Shown piece by piece: positions 1-8,157 of a stretch of DNA of 8,690 bases. How positions within the stretch are numbered: position 1 is the stretch's first letter; each line of letters starts with the position of its first letter. The notes below the pieces were generated by a model. The model saw only the letters and a program-made list of their open reading frames with translations. It searched no databases and was not told the origin of the DNA. Position numbers and translations under genes: made by a program. Source of the DNA: Actinomycetes bacterium (lineage in GTDB: Bacteria; Actinomycetota; Acidimicrobiia; Acidimicrobiales; RAAP-2); assembly GCA_021826255.1 (NCBI GenBank), contig JAKBAZ010000046.1, positions 1-8,690 of the forward strand, written 5' to 3'.

Positions 1-1989
1 CATGGCGATGGGATAGACGGTAAGCAGAGATAAGGGGTAGCGCCACCAATCGACCACAAGCCCCGAACTCGAGTATTTAGCAAAGAGGAAACTAAAAACG
101 CCATGGTACTGAGAAGGAGTCCGATATCCGGACCACACTACGAAAGGCGTTACTACAGAACTTGCTACGAGATACGCCGCACGGCGTCGATGACCAGATC
201 TAATCAAATGAATCAACGCAACTAAACCGATGAGGAAAAAGACCACGCCGTAGGAGAACTTGGTTAACAGACTTGCGGCGAGGACAGCGCCAAGATACAG
301 AGTGCGTCCAGTGGTGATGGAATCTTTCACCCTCAAATAGGCGTCGAGGGCCAGGACGAGTTCCAGGGTCAGAAGAGGTTCTATGAATGCGGAAGCCCCC
401 GTAACAATGGCCAGGGGAAAGAGTGCGAACGACACCGCCGCAAACACAGCTGTGCCTTCCGATAACCAGCGTCGAGCTACTCGCCAAACCATGACGTTGG
501 TCACGAGAGAAAGAATCACGCTCACCATACGTGCCGAGGTCAGTGCGCTAACCCCGAGGCCCTTTCCAACAAATATCGCAATCCCGAAGAACCACATGGC
601 AAGAGGGGGATTCGCAAAGTACTGCGACTGCGGAGGGTAAATATGTTGTTGGAACTGAAAGATGTAGCTCAACAGATGAGAGGAAAACCACTGCCCAGTC
701 CATGCCACGTAGTTGATCTCGTCATCTCTCCACGGAAGATGAAGTGCCTCGTACCAACGGAGGGCCCCTCCAAGAATGATCGCTAGCCAGAGGCCCGCCA
801 TCAATCCAAGGTTGTAGCGATGTTGACGGACTTCGACCTCACGCCCGCTCGAGGGATCAGATTGGAGAGCCACCCTTCCCGTCGCCAATTCAGGGTGTGC
901 CCTCAGCCAGGCGGGGCGTTGGGGAGTTGACGTCATGACACCGAGTAGTTTGACGGCAACGTCGCGCCAGGACCACGACGTCGAAAGCACTGCGGCATTT
1001 CGCGACAGGCGCTTCCACTCCTCAGGATCGCGCAACACCATTAACGCTGCCTCCGCGAGGCTCTCGGGATTCTCCTCGGTCAGCATCCCGGTCTCCCCGT
1101 GATGAACCGAGTCTTGTAAACCAGCTACGTCGTATCCGACCGTCGGCACGCCTCGCGCACCAGCCTCATTTACGACAAGACCCCATCCTTCGCGAACACT
1201 CGTCACCATCAGTAGGTCGGCTCGAGATAGGAGATCAATCTTGACGTCTTCACTCACGTGGCCCCACACCCTGATGGATTCCGAGGCCATCGCTCGCGCT
1301 TGGTCGAGAAGGTATCCACTCCCAAGTACGTCCAGTGACGCTCCAGGAATGTCCCGCTGAATCATTTTGACCGCCCTAATAGCGTCAAGGGGACGCTTGT
1401 TTTCCACCAAGCGACCAAGGAACACGATTCTCGGATTCTTGGACACCTCACGATTGAGCACCGGTTCGCAGTCCACTCCACCCGGTTCAACAATGTCGTC
1501 ACACGGGAGCCCGTAATGATCGAACGACTGGGCGGTTGAGTGCGAAAGGGCGACAATACGAGGGGCGTAATTTAGCCGGCGCATCCACTCAGGCTCCAAG
1601 ATGTAACGACCCACAAACGCCAAGGGTGCAGCGAACTCCTTCTGCCATACGTCAAGTCCAAGGTGGTACACAATGGCCGTCGCCTTCTCTCCGACGACCT
1701 CGTGCGCGAGAAACGGGCGCTGATTTACTGTGTCGAGAACGACATCGAAGTTGTCCCCCTGGTGTATCAGGAAGAGTCTTGCCTCGTGAAAAACGGTGTA
1801 CTTGTTGCCCCTCCGCACGTAGTGCACGTCATCTACGACTTCAGTGTCAGGTCGGCCGCTTCGACTAGTGAAGATGGTGACGGTGTGACCTAACTCGGTC
1901 CACACCTTCACAACTTCGTGAACATAAATTTGGGCGCCCCCCGCTTCGGGGTGCCAGGTGTCCTTGTAGTCGAGAACTAGGACGTTCAT
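1..1989 (-). CDS. GT4 glycosyltransferase fused to a GT-C (GT39-like) membrane glycosyltransferase, 3'-partial
   Basis: The frame is open for 663 codons from ATG at 1989 to base 1 without a stop, so the C-terminus lies outside the window. Residues 1-350 look like a GT4 retaining glycosyltransferase of GT-B fold: an N-terminal PEAGGAQIYVHE motif (about 14-25), a donor-site region FLGRLVENKRP (190-200), and an EX7E pair E267/E275 in REGWGLVVNEAG. After a linker of about 40 residues, the first membrane segment (about 392-410) is followed by WRDDE (420-424), YPPQSQYFANPP (451-462) and several more hydrophobic helices, as in GT-C enzymes of the GT39/ArnT type, which use polyprenyl-phosphate sugars outside the membrane. 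The start is supported by GAGG seven bases upstream and by an ATGA overlap with the preceding -1 frame. Inferred: cytosolic GT4 catalysis coupled to extracytoplasmic transfer. Acceptor and sugar are unknown. Confidence 0.88.
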   Translation of the reverse strand, partial: MNVLVLDYKDTWHPEAGGAQIYVHEVVKVWTELGHTVTIFTSRSGRPDTEVVDDVHYVRRGNKYTVFHEARLFLIHQGDNFDVVLDTVNQRPFLAHEVVGEKATAIVYHLGLDVWQKEFAAPLAFVGRYILEPEWMRRLNYAPRIVALSHSTAQSFDHYGLPCDDIVEPGGVDCEPVLNREVSKNPRIVFLGRLVENKRPLDAIRAVKMIQRDIPGASLDVLGSGYLLDQARAMASESIRVWGHVSEDVKIDLLSRADLLMVTSVREGWGLVVNEAGARGVPTVGYDVAGLQDSVHHGETGMLTEENPESLAEAALMVLRDPEEWKRLSRNAAVLSTSWSWRDVAVKLLGVMTSTPQRPAWLRAHPELATGRVALQSDPSSGREVEVRQHRYNLGLMAGLWLAIILGGALRWYEALHLPWRDDEINYVAWTGQWFSSHLLSYIFQFQQHIYPPQSQYFANPPLAMWFFGIAIFVGKGLGVSALTSARMVSVILSLVTNVMVWRVARRWLSEGTAVFAAVSFALFPLAIVTGASAFIEPLLTLELVLALDAYLRVKDSITTGRTLYLGAVLAASLLTKFSYGVVFFLIGLVALIHLIRSGHRRRAAYLVASSVVTPFVVWSGYRTPSQYHGVFSFLFAKYSSSGLVVDWWRYPLSLLTVYPIAM

Positions 1990-2135
1990 CCCTTTTCCTC
2001 AGCCTCGAAAGCGCCATGTCGATCCATTGCGGGTCCTCCGTATGCGAATTCGACTTCACCCGCCATGTCGTAATGTCCGAACTGGGCCAATGTGACGGAA
2101 GTTTGACCTGCCTGGAGAGAGATCGACTTCACGAA
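1986..2135 (-). other. Displaced-frame C-terminal tail of the 818-codon gene, or a small coupled ORF
   Basis: This stretch falls outside the called genes, yet one frame reads like protein for 49 codons (FVKSISLQAGQTSVTLAQFG, then a YDMAGEVEFAYGGPAMDRHG section, ending EAEEKG) and stops with TGA at 1988-1986. That TGA overlaps the ATG of the next gene as ATGA, the same junction as folD-cupin. The frame is -1 relative to the 818-codon gene and is open only from 2150 downward (a TGA lies at 2153-2151), so a register change must fall between about 2150 and 2132, where there is a TTT run (2136-2134). One missing T would give a continuous frame. Alternative: a separate 48-residue protein starting at GTG 2132, which overlaps the upstream TGA as GTGA. 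I favour the frameshift because the alternating hydrophobic pattern continues the domain upstream. I recognise no family for the tail alone. Confidence 0.6.
1997..2000 (-). promoter_or_regulatory. Ribosome binding site of the GT4-GT-C fusion gene
   Basis: On the minus strand GAGG lies seven bases before the ATG at 1989, within GAGGAAAAGGG. It sits inside the displaced-frame tail described at 1986-2135, so translation of this gene is probably coupled to the upstream one. It supports ATG 1989 as the start. Confidence 0.6.
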
Positions 2136-4585
2136 ACACCGCCACTCGCGTCAAGAGTTCGACTCCAAATCCACAGGGGTCTTGAGGCGTCAGTGGCCAC
2201 TACTTCGACTGCCCCCCGACCCTTCGGTAGTGGAAGAGTGCTAAGACTCTCACCAACCTGACGACTCACGGGCACACCAGTAGCGGCCAAGGCGTTCGAG
2301 GCCACCAAAACACAGAGCGCGTACCCCTCGTCTACTTCATACTCACCGAGGTTGGATCCAGTAAAAATCACCACCCCACCATGACCGTACGGAACATATC
2401 CGACGGTGGTGAGTCCCGACGAGGCGTTTCCCAAGATGGTTCCACCCGATCGGGTGAGAATTGACGTTCGCAACCCGAACATGACTTCGGGATAAGAGAG
2501 GTGGAGAGCACTCGACCACACACTCGGCGCCGTCACCCAAGTTTCTCGCGCAAGGTAACCGGAGGTGAGACCACGAGGAAGAAGGGCGAGCGCGCTGGTC
2601 GAGGTACGGACCGCGCTAAGGGACGATGCTGGGCCCGAGGACAGTACTCCGGGCAGATAACCTCCGAAGGCCAGTCGCCCACCGCCCAGTAGCCATCTCT
2701 GAAGGTCTCCTGACTCCACCACTGATTTTGGAAAGACCCCAGTCAGGTCTACGAGTAGCGCATTGGGTGAGAGCGTGGGAAGCATTGCCCCCAGCGACGA
2801 TGCTGTCACGCTCTGCACTCCGATTCCCACATGAGAGGATCTAAATGTTGACACCATTTGCTGCAGGGTGCCGAGGATGGTCCCAGCATCGGAAGAGACG
2901 TAAGGGTAGGTAGGGTCTGAAAAGAACACCACTTGAGAGACTCGTCGTGCGGAATCAAAACGAAATGCGCTGACTCGAACTCCCGACGTCGAAGAACTCC
3001 GGAGTGTCAGCTTCGAGGAATTTGACGGCGATACAACAGTCAGTTGTGGTAACGCAACGAGCCGTGGAGCAATCCAACCGCCCAGAACTATGGCCGCACT
3101 AACAGCCACCCCACTCCAACGAGCCGCGCGCGTCAAAGACCAGCGAAAGGGATCCAAGGTGAGTTGCTGCGACCGCAGGGCAGTGATGAGCGCCCACACT
3201 CCCAGAATCGTTGCGCCCGTCACCAGTAGTGACGCCACAAGGTCCAGTCGCATCCAGTTAGCGGCGGGCCAGAAGGTGAAGTGGGCACCGCCCCGCGACA
3301 GCCACTCAGTCTGACTCGATACCGACCCCACTGAGGGAAAACCCCACGCGGTCCCAAAGACACCGAAGTAATACGATGGCGCAAAGAGAGAAGTGTAAAA
3401 CACCAGGACGCCTATCGCCATTAACACCGACGAGACCCGAAAGAGACGTTGGTGCGCCCACACTCCCCCGGCGCCCAGAGCAACGACAGGAAGAAACCAG
3501 AGGGTGAATTCCGGGTTGGCAACGAGATTCACCGAAACAACAACCATCATGACGAGCCCACTCGTCACAAGGAGTGTGCGGCCACTGGGTCGACGCCAGG
3601 TCACAATGCCGCCCGCGAGACTGGCGAGAATTTGAAGCCAGTTTGAGGTCCGGGTTGCGAACACGAAGTGGCTCGAGAGCCAGGTGTACAAGTGAGAGAG
3701 GAGAGGCAGGCTCTTCGCAAGGCCGGTCCACTCGAGACCGCCAACGGGTCCGACCTGAGCTGTCCGCGAGAGTACTCCCGTGAGCATCGTCGAACCCCAC
3801 TCGGGAGCGACGAAAAGCAATGCACTGACGACAGCTCCCAATGCAAACTGTGCCCACATTGCCAGTGAACGACGCCGCGTTGGACTACAGAGGTACGCCA
3901 GTACCACCGGTACGAGGAAAATGGGCGATATCTTGACCGCTACGCCAAAGGACAATGCTGCTCCCGCTAGCCCCCACGACTCATTGAGTAGAGCGAGCAG
4001 CATTAGGGCAATTCCGAATGCCGCGAGGGAGTCGATCTGCCCGTGCACACTGCCCACCCAGATCACGATGGGGTTGAGAAACCACCAGGTGAAACTACGT
4101 CGGGCAGTCTTCTCGTCTCCGCTCAAGTGGAGAGCGATTCGCCACACGGCCCATCCCGTGCCCACATCGGCCAGGATCATGGGTACCTTAAACGCGAGTG
4201 CCCCGAACATGGTGGGCATCACCGTGCCGTAAGTGGCGGCCACCGCTGATGCGCCGGTGGGATAGGCCCGACCCAAGAGTGCCGTGCTGGCCCCCACTAC
4301 GTGAAGAACTCCTCCGAGAAAGCTCAGCCAGTATCCGTAGACCGGTGGATAGGAGAAAAGGCGAAATTGATAGAGGCCGACCCCTTGAGTGGTGTGGTGA
4401 ACCACATTCCACCACACCGACACATCTGCTTCCATGGAACTCGTGGGGGCGAGAGCCAATCGAATCGCGAGACCCCACCACAGCCAGCGCGCCACCGAGG
4501 CGTACCACGAAGAAGTAGACGACCCTAAGCCGACCCGCTCCCGAGGATGCGACGACGTGTCGAGTCCCGGAGATGCGTGAGTCAT
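2129..4585 (-). CDS. GT-C-type multi-pass membrane glycosyltransferase with a large soluble C-terminal domain
   Basis: 818 residues from ATG 4585, with GGGAG ten bases upstream. After a 30-residue polar N-tail there are about 13 hydrophobic segments between residues 31 and 507. The first is followed by an acidic residue (D54) and a SYPPVYGYW motif (79-86). Further on come NPIVIW (171-176), HGQID (181-185) and a KISPIFLVP helix start (218-226). This pattern is typical of GT-C enzymes that use polyprenyl-phosphate sugars, in the general style of the bacterial GT87/PIG-M-like mannosyltransferases. Residues 510-818 are a soluble region, inferred to be extracytoplasmic. It alternates beta-strand-like and glycine-rich segments (LLVDLTGVFP, WLLGGGRLAFGG, GHGGVVIFTGS) that resemble a class-I glutamine-amidotransferase-like fold, but there is no cysteine where a nucleophile would be expected (only C233 and C758 in the protein). 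The C-terminus is probably displaced by a frameshift at the end. Donor and acceptor are unknown. Confidence 0.85.
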   Translation of the reverse strand: MTHASPGLDTSSHPRERVGLGSSTSSWYASVARWLWWGLAIRLALAPTSSMEADVSVWWNVVHHTTQGVGLYQFRLFSYPPVYGYWLSFLGGVLHVVGASTALLGRAYPTGASAVAATYGTVMPTMFGALAFKVPMILADVGTGWAVWRIALHLSGDEKTARRSFTWWFLNPIVIWVGSVHGQIDSLAAFGIALMLLALLNESWGLAGAALSFGVAVKISPIFLVPVVLAYLCSPTRRRSLAMWAQFALGAVVSALLFVAPEWGSTMLTGVLSRTAQVGPVGGLEWTGLAKSLPLLSHLYTWLSSHFVFATRTSNWLQILASLAGGIVTWRRPSGRTLLVTSGLVMMVVVSVNLVANPEFTLWFLPVVALGAGGVWAHQRLFRVSSVLMAIGVLVFYTSLFAPSYYFGVFGTAWGFPSVGSVSSQTEWLSRGGAHFTFWPAANWMRLDLVASLLVTGATILGVWALITALRSQQLTLDPFRWSLTRAARWSGVAVSAAIVLGGWIAPRLVALPQLTVVSPSNSSKLTLRSSSTSGVRVSAFRFDSARRVSQVVFFSDPTYPYVSSDAGTILGTLQQMVSTFRSSHVGIGVQSVTASSLGAMLPTLSPNALLVDLTGVFPKSVVESGDLQRWLLGGGRLAFGGYLPGVLSSGPASSLSAVRTSTSALALLPRGLTSGYLARETWVTAPSVWSSALHLSYPEVMFGLRTSILTRSGGTILGNASSGLTTVGYVPYGHGGVVIFTGSNLGEYEVDEGYALCVLVASNALAATGVPVSRQVGESLSTLPLPKGRGAVEVVATDASRPLWIWSRTLDASGGVS

Positions 4586-4595
4586 CGCGCTCAGT

Positions 4596-4600
4596 CTCCC
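4596..4600 (-). promoter_or_regulatory. Ribosome binding site of the 818-codon gene
   Basis: GGGAG on the minus strand ends ten bases before ATG 4585, immediately after the hairpin at 4604-4624. It supports this start. The hairpin could affect access to the site. Confidence 0.5.
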
Positions 4601-4603
4601 ACA

Positions 4604-4624
4604 GGCGTTCCTCTACGGAACACC
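4604..4624 (-). other. Hairpin in the gap between mdh and the glycan genes
   Basis: On the minus strand GGTGTTCC and GGAACGCC can form an eight-base-pair stem with one G-U pair and the five-base loop GTAGA. It lies 32 bases after the mdh stop and just before the ribosome binding site of the next gene. No T-run follows, so it is not a standard intrinsic terminator. An attenuator, RNA-stability element or chance structure are all possible. It fills much of the 71-base gap 4586-4656, where I see no convincing promoter. Confidence 0.4.
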
Positions 4625-4656
4625 CCTGAGAATGGCATTCAGGTTACGAGAACTCT

Positions 4657-5646
4657 CTAAATCAATCCCAAAGCACGCACGTCGTCTCGCTCGGCCACTA
4701 ACTCTTCGGTTGTTAAGCGAATTCGCTCGGCCGAGAACTCATCAACGTTGAAGTCATCCTTCACGCTCCATCCACCTCGACCATCGGACATCACCGGTAG
4801 ACCAAACGTCAGTCCCTCGGGAACGCCGTACTCCCCGCGAGACGTCACCGCGACGGAGACGCAATCATCCGCGGCGGTTGCGCGAACCAAGCCCGCCACG
4901 GTGTCAATGGCGGCGTTAGCCGCGGACGCCGCCGACGACGCGCCTCGCGCTTCAATGATCGCGGCGCCGCGCTTTTGCACGGTCGAAATGAACTCACCCT
5001 TCAACCACGCCTCATCGGCGATGACATCGGCGGCCGGGCGCCCCCCAATGGTGGCGTTGGTGAAGTCGGGGTACTGGGTCGACGAGTGGTTGCCCCAAAT
5101 CACGAGGTTCTTGACTTCGGCCACGGACACGCCGGCGCGCTTGGCCAACTGAGTCTCGGCCCGGTTCTGGTCGAGACGCGTCATTGCGAACCACCGATCA
5201 GCAGGAACCTCTGGCGCGTTCGAGCGCGCGATGAGGCAGTTGGTGTTGCAAGGATTACCCACTACCAGGACCCGAACGTCACTGGCGGCGTTCTCCGCGA
5301 TAGCGCGACCCTGAGGCTTAAAGATCCCGCCGTTGACGCCCAGAAGATCGCTTCGCTCCATACCCGCCTTGCGAGGAATCGATCCCACGAGCAGCGCCCA
5401 CGAAGTGTTAGTGAACGCGTGAGAGAGGTCACTCGTGTACTCCACGCCGGAAAGAAGCGGAAACGCGCAGTCATCCAGCTCCATCACCACGCCCTCGAGC
5501 GCCTTCATCGCGGGCTCAATCTCCAGGAGCCGCAGCACAATCGGGGTGTCGGGTCCCAACATCTGACCTGAGGCGATGCGAAACAGAAGCTGATAACCGA
5601 TCTGACCGGCCGCGCCGGTGACGGTGACGTGAACGGGTGACGTCAT
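4657..5646 (-). CDS. mdh: Malate dehydrogenase (NAD-dependent, cytosolic type)
   Basis: Catalyses reversible oxidation of malate to oxaloacetate with NAD, in the cytosol, as the last step of the TCA cycle. 329 residues, the usual length of the cytosolic-type (group 2) bacterial enzymes. The Rossmann motif GAAGQIG is at 11-17. An acidic residue after the second strand (E42 in LLEIEP) fits NAD preference. The mobile active-site loop PRKAGMERSD (91-100) carries the substrate arginines R92 and R98. GNPCNTN (130-136), LDQNRAE (158-164, with R162) and the catalytic histidine H187 in WGNHSSTQYPDF are all present. ATG 5646 is supported by a strong ribosome binding site. It follows icd after 31 bases, so the two TCA genes are probably co-transcribed. 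It is followed by a 71-base gap and then by genes of unrelated function, so the metabolic block probably ends here. Confidence 0.97.
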   Translation of the reverse strand: MTSPVHVTVTGAAGQIGYQLLFRIASGQMLGPDTPIVLRLLEIEPAMKALEGVVMELDDCAFPLLSGVEYTSDLSHAFTNTSWALLVGSIPRKAGMERSDLLGVNGGIFKPQGRAIAENAASDVRVLVVGNPCNTNCLIARSNAPEVPADRWFAMTRLDQNRAETQLAKRAGVSVAEVKNLVIWGNHSSTQYPDFTNATIGGRPAADVIADEAWLKGEFISTVQKRGAAIIEARGASSAASAANAAIDTVAGLVRATAADDCVSVAVTSRGEYGVPEGLTFGLPVMSDGRGGWSVKDDFNVDEFSAERIRLTTEELVAERDDVRALGLI

Positions 5647-5652
5647 GATATG

Positions 5653-5660
5653 TCTCCTTC
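5653..5660 (-). promoter_or_regulatory. Strong ribosome binding site of mdh
   Basis: GAAGGAGA on the minus strand, with its GGAG core seven bases before ATG 5646. It is the best Shine-Dalgarno match in the window and fixes the mdh start. It suggests high, independent translation of mdh within the operon. Confidence 0.8.
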
Positions 5661-5677
5661 TAGTGAGTAAGCGGGGC

Positions 5678-6874
<1,197 letters not shown>

Positions 6875-6910
6875 GTCGATGAGTCTACGACGGACTCCGA
6901 GGGGCACCCC

Positions 6911-7789
6911 TTAAGAGTTTTTCGGGACCTTCGACCCTTCTCCAAAGAGCGCCTCGTGAATCTCTCGCGTTGCTGACGACTTGTTCAGGGTGTAAAAGTG
7001 CAGTCCCGGAGCACCTCGATCGATCAGTTCTCGGCAGAGCTCCGCGGCAGCGTTAATGCCCGCCCGGCGCACTGCGTCGGCCCCGCCTCGATCGTGGGCT
7101 TCCTCCAGGGCTCGAGTGAGCGTGTCGGGTACCGGAGCTCCCATCTGTTCCATTCGCCCCAACGAGGAAAGCGAGGTGACCGGCATGATTCCCGGGAGGA
7201 CCGGACGGTCGACGCCGAGATCACGAAGTTCACTCACCAAGCGGGACCACTCGTCGGCCCGAAAAAAGAACTGGGTCACGGCAAAGTCCGCGAGCGCTAA
7301 CTTCTCGGCGAGAAAGTGGCGGTCACTGTCGAGCGAGGGCGAGCGAGGGTGCCCGAGCGGGTGAGCAGCGACGCCGATGGAGAATCCCCCCACGTCGCGG
7401 GCGAGTTGCACCAGATCCACGGCGTGAGTGAAGTCCGACGCGACAAGATCGGGGTCGTTCGGAATGTCACCGCCGAGCGCCATCACATTTTCCACGCCCA
7501 CGGAGTGGTAGGTCTCGAGAATCTCTCGCATTTCGTCGCGACGGTGCCCCACGCAGATGAGGTGAGCCATCGCGCTCACGCGGCCCCGACGTTCAATGTC
7601 GGCGACGAGGTCGTAGGTGCGCTGACGCGATTCCCGGCCTCCTCGGTACGTCACCGAGACGAAAGAGGGTCGAAGAGGCTCCAACTCCTCAAGAGTCCTC
7701 GCGAGGACCGCGGACTCCTCATCGTTCTTCGGCGGAAAGTACTCGAACGACTTCGTAAATCCAGCCGCGAGCAGTTGGTCAATTCGCAC
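6911..7789 (-). CDS. metF: Methylenetetrahydrofolate reductase
   Basis: Reduces 5,10-methylene-tetrahydrofolate to 5-methyl-tetrahydrofolate with FAD, supplying methyl groups for methionine synthesis. 292 residues, the normal length of the bacterial single-domain TIM-barrel enzyme. Visible family features: FEYFPPK with catalytic glutamate E16, FVSVTYRGG (43-51), AHLICVG (75-81), ALGGDIPNDP (104-113) with the FAD/folate-site aspartate D108, AAHPLGHP, VTQFFFRADEW (171-181, Q173), LPGIMPV (198-204) and HFYTLNKS (264-271). The start is GTG 7789, two bases after the cupin stop. No ATG occurs before the catalytic FEYFPP segment and no strong ribosome binding site is seen, so translation is probably coupled to the cupin. 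It acts on the product of FolD, whose gene lies just upstream of the cupin. Confidence 0.96.
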   Translation of the reverse strand: MRIDQLLAAGFTKSFEYFPPKNDEESAVLARTLEELEPLRPSFVSVTYRGGRESRQRTYDLVADIERRGRVSAMAHLICVGHRRDEMREILETYHSVGVENVMALGGDIPNDPDLVASDFTHAVDLVQLARDVGGFSIGVAAHPLGHPRSPSLDSDRHFLAEKLALADFAVTQFFFRADEWSRLVSELRDLGVDRPVLPGIMPVTSLSSLGRMEQMGAPVPDTLTRALEEAHDRGGADAVRRAGINAAAELCRELIDRGAPGLHFYTLNKSSATREIHEALFGEGSKVPKNS

Positions 7790-7791
7790 CG

Positions 7792-8157
7792 CTACGCCCG
7801 GCCGAAGTCGTCCTCGAGGCGCACAATGTCGTCCTCTCCGAAGTAGCTACCATGTTGAACTTCAATGAACACGACGGGTTCCGTACCCCGATTCTCGCAC
7901 CGATGGGCCACCCCAATTGCGATGTCGACTGACTGGCCCGGCGTCACGTCAAAGACCTCCCCGTCGAGGGTCACCGTCGCCACGCCCGACACGATAAACC
8001 AGTGTTCGGCACGCTTGGAGTGAACTTGGTAGCTGAGTCGCTTGCCGGGGGTCACCACAATGCGCTTCACCTTGTGGTTACCGAGTTCGTCGTCGAGCAC
8101 CGTGTAGGAGCCCCAGGGTCGAATGTCGAACTCTCGACCGTTCTTGTCAGTGGTCAT
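7792..8157 (-). CDS. Stand-alone cupin of the mannose-6-phosphate isomerase type II family
   Basis: 121 residues, almost entirely the cupin domain found at the C-terminus of bifunctional mannose-6-phosphate isomerase/GDP-mannose pyrophosphorylases (ManC/AlgA/XanB), here without the nucleotidyltransferase part. It has RPWGSY (13-18), KVKRIVVTPGKRLSYQVH (29-46), RAEHWFIVSG (49-58), a PGQSVDIAIGVAHR core (73-86) and the signature EVQHGSYFGEDDIVRLEDDFGR. Probable metal ligands are Q44, H46, E51 and H85. Expected activity is mannose-6-phosphate/fructose-6-phosphate interconversion; a different sugar-phosphate substrate is possible. A longer reading frame from 8244 exists, but ATG 8157 is preferred: GGAG lies eight bases upstream, it overlaps the folD stop as ATGA, and the 29 extra residues would read antisense-like out of frame with folD. 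It lies between two folate genes, so its product may serve the mannosyl-transfer genes further downstream. Confidence 0.9.
   Translation of the reverse strand: MTTDKNGREFDIRPWGSYTVLDDELGNHKVKRIVVTPGKRLSYQVHSKRAEHWFIVSGVATVTLDGEVFDVTPGQSVDIAIGVAHRCENRGTEPVVFIEVQHGSYFGEDDIVRLEDDFGRA

Noticed and set aside
1865..2059. A 64-codon minus-strand frame across the start of the GT4-GT-C gene.
   Set aside because: Most of it overlaps the GT4 N-terminus, whose motif is clear; its arginine/serine-rich product looks like an out-of-frame reading.
2129..2150. Programmed -1 ribosomal frameshifting as the first explanation for the displaced tail.
   Set aside because: The overlap contains no standard X-XXY-YYZ slippery heptamer and I saw no obvious downstream stimulatory structure; a one-base indel or sequencing error is simpler.
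3306..3857. A 183-codon minus-strand frame inside the large membrane protein gene.
   Set aside because: It overlaps the glycosyltransferase membrane region in another frame and has a polar, serine/arginine-rich composition with no family features.
4586..4656. Intrinsic terminator after mdh.
   Set aside because: The hairpin is not followed by a T-run on the transcribed strand, so I list it only as a hairpin.
4975..5571. A 198-codon plus-strand open frame opposite mdh.
   Set aside because: Antisense to a confidently identified mdh; low-complexity, arginine- and histidine-rich composition.
6875..6907. Longer icd start at GTG 6907.
   Set aside because: The extra 11 residues are arginine-rich and do not match the family, while ATG 6874 lines up with the E. 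coli N-terminal region. The GTG does have GGG just upstream, so it is not excluded.
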